A stretch of 62,000 nucleotides of DNA, taken from NCBI GenBank assembly GCA_903813345.2, contig CAIIXF020000568.1, forward strand, positions 1-62,000. The letters run 5' to 3'. Source of the stretch: Owenia fusiformis (taxonomy: Eukaryota; Annelida; Polychaeta; Sabellida; Oweniidae). Position numbers and translations under genes: made by a program. The stretch's first letter is position 1; every line of letters begins with the position of its first letter. Under the pieces are notes generated by a model that was not told where the DNA came from, made no database searches, and saw nothing but the letters and a program-made list of their open reading frames with translations. Shown piece after piece: positions 24,945 to 36,440 of the stretch.

Positions 24945-27452
24945 CTGGAAGTACATACAAAATAGGAAAAAGTCAGCAATGAGATAATGACTTCTTTTAG
25001 GTTCAACTGATTGCTTGGGGTTGAGTTTGACTGGGGTGGAGTTGATTTTGGGTTGAGTTGATTTTGGGTTGAGATGACCTTCAAGAACCCGAGATGATTT
25101 CACCCTACCCTACCACATGACCACGTTTAAAAGGGAAACAGGGTACAGTTAAGTTGCAAATGAGGGACGTGGGTTTAAATCCATATTTCTGAAAGTAAAA
25201 TACATTTAACATTCATTCTTGTGATCTACCAGACATAAAATAGATTCATCAAGCAGTTTGTAGAATATTGTTGGCAAAAAAACATAAAGGCAAAGACAGA
25301 AAATAGTGGCGCAGTGAGGCATAACTCTAAAGCAATACAAGATACATTTCAGTAAATCTATTAAATATCTATTAAAGTACAGGGAGCGTGTAAGTTTCAC
25401 TTCGAAAATGTTATTTATTTTGACATTTGTATGTAGCAAAAAAACAGTTAACTGTTATTTAAACTGCGTGTCATTGTGTTATATGTAGATGTATTTTCTG
25501 GTTTGTTATTCAACTGTATTTTCGTGAATCAATTGTTTTTCTCAAATCTTAAGATGAATAAAAAGTCGCCCAAGAAATGTATCTTTACTTTGATGTAAGG
25601 CACAACATATTGTGAAACATTTTTCCTCTTGTCACAAAGAGGATAATGTTTGTTTTAGGGTGTCTGGCGATGAGCGTTTCATGATTAATGCAAAATCATT
25701 GGAGCAGATACCATCCAAAAACATCGGACATTCAACATGTCATATAAGACTACATCACTAATAATAGTTTTCAGAGTTAAAAGCTTGGGTTAGCATAGTA
25801 GGCTATAGTAATAGTATTATAAATACACTTCGTACAAACACACTAATTGTACATCACTATGTCTAGTCAACATTCGAAATGGTTACGCGATAACACAATA
25901 CAAACATATGTAATATTCCGCACATATAGTAATTTTGCAGTTTTAGGCAAGCATTTCCATATATACAGACACGTGGAAAATAGTTCGCGCACGTATTGTT
26001 ACACATTTTCTCTTTTTAACACAACAGAATGTGACGTTTTTGAGAAAAATGTACACATTTAGAAATCCTTTCGTCCTCCACATTTGCCTCTTTAACTCAA
26101 AATATTTAATACGAATAACTCTGATATCATATACATATTACAATGGGTAAGGAGCAGCATAATAGGTGAATGGCCTAAATTCGCCCTATTTTAATGAATT
26201 TTGAAAACCTTTCGTCCTCCACTTTTCCAAATACACCAGAACACAGATACATTTGCGAACCAAATCAACTACTTATTAGTAAACTAGAGTTTATAAGCAA
26301 AATAAGCATGCATGCTTTATTTAAAATTGGTCTCTTATATTTTGTTTAATGAACACCCGAAAAGTTGAAGGTAACAAAAAAATGAGCAAAAAAGGTCGCT
26401 GATGACAAATTCTATGTTTCAAACTTCATGATGTCACAATAGGGGATTCTTACTAGAATTCAATTCTTGAAATTAAACCTGCACATAGCTCCAAAATGCA
26501 ATATGTTGACATATATTGTTTTTACATTTTGAAGCTCTAATATAAAGTTTATGTTAATAAAAATTGTTTTTTTCTGCGTAATATTAAAGAACAATCATTT
26601 AGTAAAAAAGTGATTGCGGGATTCAAACCCGGGCATCATGCATGCTGAGAGAGCATTCTACCGCAAGTCTACTGAGATATTATGATTGACGGGAGTAATT
26701 AAACGCTACTTAAGTTGAATGCAATAAATTTACAAACATTCCCAAAATCATATCGTCGTCACCAATCGAAGCAATTCAATGAACAATCTTTGAAATGACA
26801 CATTTATTGTAAGTATTTATACTCAAGATTTGCCCCATTTGTTCATCATTCTATAATCTTTCATTAAGCGCAAAATGATAAAGTTCACCCCCTAAACAAC
26901 CCAAGATTGCGTTTCGGGGCAAACAGCAGCTTTAAACTCCCATCTACCTTTATCAAGACTATCAAAAAGTATAATAGTCAAATATTGTTTCAGTTATGAG
27001 CTTTTAAAGACGAAAAATTATTCAAAATGTAACGTGTCAACAGCGGATATTTGCCAGATTTTTGGAAAAAGAACTGTTTTTAAAAAAGTAATGCGCGAGA
27101 ATTGTGAAAGGAGTGTATTTGCTTTGGAAACTTCATTAAAGCAGCTTTAAAATGATATATAACTTTAATTAGAATATCTTCCTATATTCCAAAGCATTAA
27201 AGTTACATCCATGCGATACCCTAATAACACAAGTGCACCATCTTTTTGCGATGTGGCGCAGCATTTGAAACATTCTAATAACTCCCCTTGTATGCATTCC
27301 TGCATCAATGAAACATAACATTCCTTCCATTATTCATTATATTCTGGCTTTGAATGTCAAAAAAGCTCCATGTACCACTGGATTAGGATATCAAGCACAT
27401 TAGAAATAATGATTGGCACATGTATTTCATTATTGTACTCGTCTGAAAATTA
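24945..27452. other. Gene-free stretch
   Basis: A short three-fold tandem of about 16-17 bp (GGTTGAGTTGATTTTG) lies at about 25015-25075. Apart from the tRNA-like sequence listed separately, nothing recognisable is present. Confidence 0.4.
26610..26682 (-). tRNA. tRNA-like sequence (probable pseudogene or SINE head)
   Basis: On the minus strand, a possible A-box (TAGACTTGCGGTAGAATGC) and a good B-box with T-arm (CCGGGTTTGAATCCCGC) are spaced as in a tRNA. The 3' acceptor strand would be AATCACT, but I find no matching AGTGATT at the 5' side. The anticodon arm cannot be folded with a standard 5-bp stem and 7-nt loop. A functional tRNA is therefore unlikely. Confidence 0.3.
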
Positions 27453-28050
27453 AAGATATGCTATACAGATATGTAGGTCAGTATTACATAATCGTGAAAT
27501 GAATAAGTCTGAATATATCATTGGTCAGAAAACACTAAAACCTGCTTGAAACTGTAAAAGTTTATACACTCTATTCCACACTGTATAGAAATAAAATTAC
27601 TCACACTATAAGTAACTGTGAGCCAATCATTGCATAGAAAAAACATTATGCACTGTTTATAAGATTCACTGAGACAAGTGGGTCAATACTTCATGTACTT
27701 TATGTGCTCTCACACAATTACCTTCCCTTGCATAAAGTTGCTGTACAGTTATATGTAACTGAATATTGTATATTCATCACAAACAACCTTAGCAAAACGA
27801 TGGTTCAACGAAATGGACAGTTCGCTAAAACCAATAAACCAGGCAATCCAGGCCAATTTGGAAAGAAACCAGATAGCGTGATAGCGAATGAGGATAGTAA
27901 GTGAAATATATTTTGCAAAGGTCAGCTTGTAAACTACTGGGTAACCCTAAATGATGAGAAATATGTACAAAATATGTTTTGCATGATTTATTCATATCCC
28001 AATGATTTAACTCCTTCACTGCATCTAATAAGGTATATAGATACTAATTA
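27453..28050. repeat. Old duplicated block, copy 1 (pairs with 35158-35750)
   Basis: Collinear similarity with 35158-35750 is plain around AATGAATAAGTCTGA, CTAAAACCTGCTTGAAACTG and CTCTATTCCACAC. Weaker islands continue (GGGTAACCCTAAAT here, GGGTTGCCCTAAAT there). Divergence is substantial, so the duplication is old. Confidence 0.6.
27800..27896 (+). CDS. Possible initial coding exon, unknown product
   Basis: An ATG opens a frame reading MVQRNGQFAKTNKPG and onward, ending at GAGGATA/GTAAGTG, a strong donor. The segment is rich in Lys, Asn, Gly and Pro. The corresponding part of the duplicated block at 35.5 kb does not keep this frame, and no next exon was found. It could be chance; no function is proposed. 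Confidence 0.22.
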
Positions 28051-28199
28051 CAGGACATTTAGGAATTAAGTGACTAGACCAAAGCAAGCATGTTTGAGAT
28101 TTTAATGATTTTAAATAAATTACCACTTCATTATTTGCTTTTAGACATTCAATCAGTTTTATTTGTCCAACAAACCATATTCACAATTGTTCAATCCAA

Positions 28200-29240
28200 C
28201 GAAGATTAGGGGATAAGCTATAGAGACACCTCCATTTGTCCGTCCATCCATCCTTCAACTAGACAACAGCAACACCAAAGTGTAGCAAATCCAATCGAAC
28301 AGCCATGGCTGGCATTTTTAGACAGTGTGCCACGCTTATAGTATTCACGCATCAAATATGAACAAAATCGCTCTACTACTTTTCGAGTTATAGTAAAATA
28401 CGTTAAAATGACGGCCATTTTTCAAAATGGCTGCCTTCTACCAAAAGTGTCATTAGACAGTGTGCCATGCTTATAGTATTCACATACCAAATATGAACAA
28501 AATCGCTCCACTACTTTTCGTGTTATAGTAAAATACGTTAAAATGGCCGCCATTTTTCAAAATGGCCGCCTTCTACCAGAAGAGTCATTAGACAGTGTGC
28601 CATGCTTATAGTATTCATATACCAAATATGAACAAAATCGCTCGCCGCTACTTTTCGAGTTACAGCAAAATTCGGACTACCATGCACCCTCGTTCATAGT
28701 CTAGAATGAGGACATATGTTAAATTTAATCATCTACAATGCATTGAGTCATTGGCTTAAATCCTATAATATAATATGCCTATCAATATAATATGTAATTA
28801 TTTAAGTATCATCTCAATGCTTTAATTTTAATAAAATTATTTTAATATTTTACTAACTGTATAATATGTAGTTTGCATTACTGTTGATAAATAAATAAAT
28901 GATTGCACTGTTCAGTAAAGAAATATAGCAATTGTATTATTTAAACTGACTATACACTATAGAAATGATTTTCATTGAAAATCAAATCCGTACCGAAATT
29001 ATGGTTACCCTGTAGTAGTGAAAGGCACATTAAAAATGAATATCACCCCCTTCTATAGTTTGCGTCACCAGGACGGTGAATTTTCTTCATTTTTCATCAA
29101 ACATTTTGTCTTAACAATATTTATTATATCTGTCAATTTTATCAAAATCGCGCCGCTACGTTTGAAAATAATTCAAATTATGGAGTTTTTCTCATTGAGC
29201 TCCATTATAAAAATGGAATTTTCAAACTTAATATTTTAAA
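28200..29240. repeat. Dispersed repeat with ~135-bp tandem units, copy 1
   Basis: Blocks of about 135 bp containing AAATATGAACAAAATCGCTC, TTAAAATGGC(C/G)GCCATTTT and GTCATTAGACAGTGTGCCAT repeat at about 28345, 28487 and 28621. The left edge (CTAGACAACAGCAACACCAA) and a separate stretch at about 29003 (GGTTACCCTGTAGTAGTGAA) both recur in the 36.4-37.5 kb repeat. On the minus strand the left edge reads NASHGCSIGFATLW, conserved as NASQGCSVRFATLW in the other copy. It is probably part of a transposable element family. Confidence 0.65.
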
Positions 29241-31188
29241 ATTCTACGTGGTGAAAAGTTGCATAATGAGTAGTTAGTTAATGTTATGGTGTTAAAAATT
29301 CAATACAAAAAGGAATAAAGAAAAAATGCCACAGAGAAGTCTCAATAGAGTCTCTTTAAGATAAGATCAATTACATTGAGTGGTTCAAAAATATACTATC
29401 ACACTATTGTACAAAACATGAGTCTAGTATATTATTGACTATCTCAGAATTGTTTGTTGTGTAAAACCAGCGAATCGTTTCTGTATAATCATCTTACTCA
29501 TCAACTTTTGCAACTGTGTACTATGACATATCAAATATTTTAAAATTTAAAACGATATTATTTACATTCTTTCTTCAACCATCATATAACTTGGAACATG
29601 GACTTCACTACTGCACCACTGATGTACAACATATCCCCAACAAGAAGATTTTAGGATGGAAAATCCAAAATGGCAACCTCAGAATTTACCCAGAAAGCAA
29701 AAAAAACTTAACCTTGGTTCAAGATTTTCATACTAAGATTGGTTTAAATTGATTGGATAATTAAATAAATGCACTGTTACTATAAAATAGGCAAACTTTC
29801 TGAAACATTCAGTTAATGCAAGGTCCATAATCTTTTGTTTATTATTGTGTTAGGAAAGTTGACTAAATAGAACGTCATATTCACACGGGCGTGCAAATGT
29901 ATAGCGTCATGAAAATAACAGCTACCAGCTAACGGATGGCAAAATCATTTAAATATGAATAGTACCTGCTGTGCGTCCCATTCATTGCCAAACCCAGTAG
30001 CTGAGATAAATATCGTTTTAATCCGGTATTAAAGCAGAAACTTACACTGACTATCGAGGTGTTCGGAAATTGTAAATAGCGGAAGTACACCTGGTGCATG
30101 CGCTTAGACACAAAACACATCATGTTTTTGATCAGGATTAACCCCAGAGTTCAAAGATGACATACGCTTATAATGTAAACCTGCAGTATTCAGATGACCC
30201 ACATCTCTGATTGGTCAAAATCAACAAACAAAAATGGCAGATTCAAAATTTTCTAATAACTCTTCGAGTAATTTATGGAGTGTTAACCAATATCATAGCT
30301 TTTTTTCACATCAAGATAAAGAAAGATGTAAGGATATGCTTTTAAAATCAATTAAAACATCACAACGACCCCTTATATTCGAAAACTAACTGGTGAGAAT
30401 TTGCGCAAACAAAGGTGGTACGCAAGAGACGTAATGTGTCAGTCAACGCTAAAGCTCTTGGCCTTTCCGTCCTCTTATAACACATTTTAAGTTTGTTTGA
30501 TCATGTGACAATGGCATAAAAAGTCATGTGATCACTGTAAGTCGACAAACGGGTTGTTCGATATTGCAACTTCAAACTGACAGATTAATTTATACAAAAC
30601 AATAGGTAAATCTGGTAGCTGGTAGTCGCTATTTGCATTCGCGAATATAAGCTTTAATGATTGAATGTTGATTTTTGTGTGTATTTTATAGGGTGTATTT
30701 TTGAATTGCCCGCGGGCGAGTTCATTGCATAATATTTAATAAGTAATCCCCGAGGTATCTATATGTTTTCATAATTCACTAAAAGCAGTTCATTCAGGGG
30801 CACTTAAAGGGGCAAAAGGCCTGTTGAGAGATAATGGGATTATTTTATTTTTTCTGAGCTATCAAGGATTTATGTCTAAAAGAATGTATTTATTAATTAT
30901 AATATATTAATCAGTGTTAACTACAGTCGCATTAATGAATGTTGTTTTAATAAATGGCTATCCTTTATGGACACCAGCTAATAAAGAAATACCTAATATA
31001 TGTGTCAAGTAACGTCAATAATAATCATATCAAACAAGTGTAAAATACAATATATGAATCAGTCATCCTTTATGGATTGGCTCATAGGAATGATAATCAT
31101 ACGTATTTGAAGCTAAAGTCAATTGACACCCTAAGTGGGAGTATGTTACCTGAAGAAGTAATTAATATAAGCATGTAAATAAACTAGG
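29241..31188. other. Gene-free stretch
   Basis: No exon or RNA gene is recognised. Isolated relatives of the 39-bp minisatellite unit (ATCCTTTATGGA) appear at about 30960 and 31068 before the main array starts. Confidence 0.4.
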
Positions 31189-31535
31189 TAATTGTCACCC
31201 TTTATGGATGAGCATACATGAACAAAGAATTTGTCATCCTTTATGGATGTGCATAAATGGACTAAGTATTTGTCATCCTTAATGGATGAGCATTATTGGA
31301 CTAAGTATTTGTCATCCTTTATGGATGAACATAAATGGACTAATTATTTGTCATATGAATGAGCATAAATGGACTAAGTATTTATCATCCTTTATGGATG
31401 AGCATAAATAGACTAAATATTTCATGATCATCCCTGATGGATGAGCATAAATGATCTAAGTATTTGTCATACCTAATGGATGAGCATACGTGAAGTAAGT
31501 ATTTGTCATCCTTAATGGACTAAGTAAAATAAGCA
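31189..31535. repeat. 39-bp minisatellite
   Basis: TGTCATCCTTTATGGATGAG recurs with starts at 31232, 31271, 31310 and 31349 (39 bp apart), then with small indels to about 31535, giving around nine units. Units contain AGCATAAATGGACTAAGTAT. Confidence 0.88.
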
Positions 31536-31564
31536 GTTACATCAGAGTTTTCTAAATGTATGAT

Positions 31565-31760
31565 GTTTTCTCAATAGGTGGCCAACAAAAATGGTGGAGT
31601 AATTTATCCAATAGATGGCTAATAAAAATGGTGGAGATAAAAATTTTACCAAATATACTTTGCAAACGGACTAATACAAATGGCGGGAACTTGAAATGAT
31701 TCCATATTTCACCCAATAGATGGCTAATAAAAATGGCGGGAATATAAATTGTGCCAAATT
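31565..31760. repeat. Short degenerate tandem around 'AATAGATGGCTAATAAAAAT'
   Basis: Variants of CAATAGATGGCTAATAAAAA followed by TGG(T/C)GG(A/G)A appear at about 31573, 31608 and 31720, with a weaker one near 31670. The spacing is uneven (roughly 35 to 60 bp). Confidence 0.55.
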
Positions 31761-31772
31761 TATCGGACACGA

Positions 31773-31905
31773 GTAAATCCTATATGGCATATGATATATT
31801 ATTGATGTTTGACCAATCAGATTTCAGCATTTGGTTCAGCCCTTGTCACAGAAATATGTGATTGGTCAAACATGAATAATATATCATATGCCATATAGGA
31901 TTTAC
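31773..31905. mobile_element. 133-bp hairpin MITE
   Basis: GTAAATCCTATATGGCATAT and the following 28 bases (31773-31820) return as a complement ending at 31905 with one or two mismatches. A loop of about 37 bp separates the arms. The size and structure are those of a small inverted-repeat element; a target duplication is not evident. Confidence 0.7.
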
Positions 31906-33039
31906 CATTCACCCAAAGGACAAGGTGCAATTATTGGCAAATATCCCTATGGTCAAAATGAATCATTCGTAGGTGTAGCATGAAGAATAAAATGTCATAT
32001 AATACTCTGGAAAATATTAAAGTACTCGGACACACATAAGCTGAGATAGGGATCATTTCGTTCAGTAAGGTTGTATTGACTTACATGGGGCTGTGCACCA
32101 TTGACTTAACATGAGGATATCAGCAGATCCCAATAGAGGCGATTGGTTTCCATTGATTATCACAGAAATACCAAAAATACACTATGACCTAAATCGATTG
32201 CAAACTTAATAATTTCACAATACGACACAAATGGTTTATCTCATCAAATGTGCAAATATGAAGTTTGCAATCGATTCAGGTCATACTTAAAATTAAAAGA
32301 TTGTACATTTTTTCATCATTTTTTTCCCTACAAAATGGCTATAGAAAAATGCTCCAAAAACAACTTTTACACTTATCAAATATCATACAAGTTTGTAAAA
32401 CCAAAGATTATACTATTATATTTCATTATGTAGTAACATATTTGGATAAGATGCAGGGATGCGTAGGATGTAAATGGATTTTGACAGACACAAAAAATAC
32501 TTCCTGGTTTGGAATCTATGCCTCTACACTTCATGATTGAATTATGACCCTAATAAGTGGCCTATACATCAATACAGTGCTGAATATAGGTCAACAAGAT
32601 ACTAGTGTGCATATAAATGTAATAATTGAAGCAGAATACGTCGCAAAAATACTACCCAGAACAATATTGGCGCGCTTATGATCACGTGATTTGGATTTTC
32701 GAACCTTGTGAGATCCAAACGTGACCGGAAGTAGAGCCAAAAATTTGTAAAAACATTAGTTTCAGTAACTATAATATATAAAGTAATATATCAACCAGGT
32801 CCCTGTGCCATACTGGCGTAATAATACAAATGTCGGGCTCCTGGTTGCGACAGCAGTATTAAACTTGCGCATCATTAGACTTTATCCTATAGTCTGAATT
32901 GTTTTCAAAATTTGGAATAAGTATATTCAAAAATTGATAATTTTGTGCAAAAAAATTCTCTGCAAACCCGCAGGAACATTGCAACCCTATCCCAGCAAGG
33001 GTCATGTTCCAGTAGCTCCGCATGACCTTTAGGGCACCT
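31906..33039. other. Gene-free stretch
   Basis: Short open frames around 32248-32540 lack motifs and splice context. Nothing else is recognised. Confidence 0.4.
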
Positions 33040-33345
33040 TGGCTTGGCTTCTAGTAGGAGGGTCATCTTGGCTCGGCTTCTAGTAGGAGGGTCATCTTGG
33101 CTCGGCTTCCAGTAGGTGGGTCATCTTGGCTCGGCTTCCAGTAGGTGGGTCATCTTGGCTTGGCTTCTAGTAGCTGAATCATCTTGGCTTGGCTTCTAGT
33201 AGGTGGGTCATCTTGGCTTGGCTTGTAGTAGGTGGGTCATCTTGGCTTGGCTTGTAGTAGGTGGGTCATCTTGGCTTGGCTTCTAGTAGTTGCGTCTTCT
33301 TGGCTTGTCTTCTAGTAGGTGGGTCATCTTGGCATGGCTTCCTAA
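33040..33345. repeat. 29-bp minisatellite
   Basis: TCATCTTGGCTCGGCTTC and close variants start at 33063, 33092, 33121 and 33150, and continue to about 33345. The unit shares TCATCTTGGCTTG and CTTC text with the 157-bp minisatellite. It occupies the same place relative to the neighbouring exon-like module, so both arrays grew from a common ancestral intron sequence. Confidence 0.88.
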
Positions 33346-33535
33346 AGGTGGCTTAGGTTCCATTTGTGGCTCATCTTCCAGCAGGTGATTCATCGTCCAG
33401 CAGGTGATTCATCGTTCAGCAGAGGACAGCTTGGTATTCTGTTTGTGGCTCAGATTGTAATGGGCTGTTAATCTCCAAGCTAAAGGTAAATCTGAAAGCG
33501 TTACTATACATTAGGAAATGAAACACAATACTTAC

Positions 33536-33724
33536 TTGAAAGGGATACTAGAGACCTCTCCTGTCCTGGACAATGCTACTTCAGACACATAAAGACATCA
33601 CCAGAAGTAGTAATAACAATATGATATGTTGTTACAATTGCTGTAGACAGATGGTGCTGATTGCGGTTCTTCTCAGACTCTTCTAGGACAAGACAGTTTT
33701 TCATCGGCAGGGTAAGGAGTCCAC
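33536..33724 (-). other. Exon-like module with consensus splice sites, member 3
   Basis: Minus strand: acceptor GTATGTACTTTCAG, 189 nt, then donor CAA/GTAAGTATT. It is paralogous to 24760-24944 along its whole length and into both flanks. The open frame LTLPMKNCLVLEESEKN continues to TTSGDVFMCLK and a stop, followed by about 55 nt that are very well conserved (GACAGGAGAGGTCTCTAG). It is either a duplicated non-coding or UTR exon, or part of a repeated element that carries an exon. Confidence 0.45.
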
Positions 33725-33867
33725 CTGAAAGTACATACAAAATAGTAAAAAGTCAGCAATGATAGTATTTTTCAATCTTTGAATTGTAGTTACAAGGCCT
33801 CATTTTTAAGACACTTCCATAACAGGTGGTGGAGGGACTGTCTGAACAGAATTATCTTGTATTTCTA

Positions 33868-33940
33868 AACAGACATACAAGGTGTTACATAACGAAGGCT
33901 ATAAGTCAAAAATCTCCAGATGTCAGATGTAATATAAAAT
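33868..33940. repeat. Short dispersed fragment shared with 37049-37120
   Basis: ACAAGGTGTTA(C/T)ATAACGAA and the following 40 bases (AAGTCAAAAATCTCCAGAT) occur almost unchanged at about 33880 and 37055. This is probably one end of a repeat family. Confidence 0.6.
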
Positions 33941-34234
33941 TCAAATGCAACCCATTTGTCACCTTTACACTGTATTGAAACCTCTTGGTCTAACATGAAA
34001 TAGGAATTCCTATATGATATATACATTACAAGTCTCAAGTCACCATAAAGCATACGCCAAAATTTTGATTTGTCAGATTTAAACCTCTTTTACGAAAATG
34101 AGTTACCAAAAGGCATGGGTGAAAATGATCACTCTTTGATTGGTCAGACAAATTGGAGTCAGAATGTGGCAATGCACTACTCACAAACTTACATTCGGTG
34201 GGGAAATTAAAAAACGATACTATAAACAAAGTCC

Positions 34235-35089
34235 GATATATTGACTAAAGCGTTTTTGCGTTAAACGTTTTCTTCTGAAAAAATTTCAGGAGCGATTGAT
34301 AAGTACTAAAAGAGCAAGCTATCTTGATTAATTTAACACTGAACAAGTTTAAATCCTTAAATGGTTGCATGACTGCCCAGGACAGATTTAATGAACTCAT
34401 GTGAAATATGAGTTGCGCCAAATTCTCAGTGGTGTGAAATGTCATTCCTTTATCTAACAATAGCAAAATGGTCATTTTAGACACGTGTCGTGACAACAGG
34501 ATGGATGACTCTCCTCACAAGTGAAGGGCTGTGACAGAACTCTTTGGAAATTTAATCCAAGCAGATTGGCCCCCAAGTTCACCCAACTTAACCCCCTTTG
34601 GATTTCTTCCTGTGGGGCCACCTGAAAACCAGGATCTTTACAACATTCCCAACTGATCTGGATGAAGCTAGAGAATAATTGATGAAGTCAGTGTGGAACG
34701 ACAATAAAAGGAGCAGGAGTGCTTGTAGGGACATGTTTAGGTGAGCACATGTTTGCGTAGACACAACGGGCGTGTTACGAAGTACAGATAGGAACATTGC
34801 AGAATTAATCAGAAAAAAAGAATCATGAAAAAAATTAATTGTCAAAAGAATGCTTTCTCCTTGTCCTTCGTTCTTTTTAACCACTGAGAAGTTGGCACAA
34901 GTCATATTTTCCACAAGTCATATGTTCCACGAGTCAATGAAATCTGTGCTGTGTTGTCAACCATGGAATGATTTTGAATCCGCCGGTGAAAAATTAATTG
35001 AGAAAGTATTCAATTATATTTTAAGGAACATACAAAAATTATAAAAAAAAATTGACAATTGAGTACTTGTAACATTTTTTGAGACACTG
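34235..35089 (+). pseudogene. Decayed mariner-type transposon with transposase C-terminal remnant
   Basis: At about 34545-34670 (plus) the translation reads WPPSSPNLTPFGF and, in the next frame, PLDFFLWGHLKTR and PTDLDEARE. This is the SPDLTPLDFFLWG signature at the third catalytic region of mariner/IS630-type transposases, broken by a frameshift. The right end TTTTTTGAGACACTG before TA (35090-35091) resembles the inverted end CAGGGTGACCCAAAAA of the related element at 47410. Arms of about 230 bp flanking the remnant (34250-34490 and 34850-35045) are inverted copies of each other; both encode a degenerate TTE(N/K)LAQ(L/V)IF pattern. Confidence 0.65.
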
Positions 35090-35157
35090 TATATATGCTC
35101 AACTTAAAAACCCAATGTTGATTGTCTAACAAGGTTATAAAGAAGAATATATCATGT

Positions 35158-35750
35158 TTTAAAGACATGTTAAGCAGATAAGTAGGTCGGTATTACATAA
35201 TCATGAAATGAATAAGTCTGAAAATACAATTGGTCAGAATGTACTAAAACCTGCTTGAAACTGAAAAACATTGCATGCTCTATTCCACACAATTTAGAAG
35301 CTTTTGAAATTCGCAGTAACAATGAATAAGCAGCCTGTATATAATCATTGCATAGAAAACACTTCATGTAGTGTTTATCAGATGTATTGAGTTGACCAAA
35401 ATACTCCTTTGTTTACTACATACTGGACTACATACTTGCACCATTACATATATGTTACTGTACATATTGTAGAATTAGCCCATAAGAGCTTTGCAAAATC
35501 AACATCTTATACTATCAAGTTAATAGACGGCTTGCCAAACCTTACAGGCAAACTATTATATACACATTTGAAGATAAGACTGATATTGTCACATTGAATT
35601 ATGATAATAAGTAAATAACATTTTGTAATATTTTGCACGGGTATAACCATGCACAGTAGAATAATACACAGGGTTGCCCTAAATTGTAGAAACATATATA
35701 ATTAATTAATTCATAATCCCGAAGATTTCACCTGTTCCCTTCCTAACCAA
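35158..35750. repeat. Old duplicated block, copy 2
   Basis: Counterpart of 27453-28050 in the same orientation. Together with the exon-like modules, minisatellites and 135-bp repeats, it shows that 23-29 kb and 33-37.5 kb descend from one ancestral segment, with order changes and insertions. Confidence 0.6.
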
Positions 35751-36440
35751 ACCTTGTTTTATTTTTGATTTTTACAATAAAATAAACTACTCTATCATTT
35801 TTATTTCCATTTATTGACATGAGAACTCAAATGATCAATGGGAAAACAATGCTAAACTTGCACACTGAAATAGGTTTTCCAGCAGGCCTAGGAAAATATG
35901 GCTAGAAAAAGATGATAGACATAAGGGCTACAGGTGGACAAACTATTCCCCCTGAAAAGTTTTTTAAGGGTCAGATCACTAAATTCATGATGGATATATT
36001 ACAAAAGAAGAAAATATGAAGAATTCATATCGTTTATTTCAAGTGATTATTTAGTGTCAAGTTTTGTCTCTAGTGACAGCATGTTACTGAATATCTCATC
36101 AAGTGACCTAAACTACAGCAGCTAAAATAAGCATACCGAAATATTATAATTTAGTAGGATTCAGAGAAAGGGATTATACAGAGAGATTAGCAATTTATCT
36201 ATTATCTTACAATTTAGCTCAATTCTTGAATTTGAAGATCTACTGCTATATTGTTTAATATGCATTATAACAGATCGATTTGATGGTAAGAACTAGTATG
36301 TGATATGATTGATTTTACCTTTTTGTCATCATTGCTAAGGAATATAATAATACCATTCCAATTAATGATAACTTACTTATTGTATTACTTCCGCTTGATA
36401 AACATGGTGGAAGATATGCTTTTAAAATTAGTAAACCTTT
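35751..36440. other. Gene-free stretch
   Basis: AT-rich; no exon, RNA gene or repeat recognised. Confidence 0.4.

Noticed and set aside
26610-26682. Functional tRNA gene
   Set aside because: B-box and T-arm are good, but the acceptor stem and anticodon arm do not pair.
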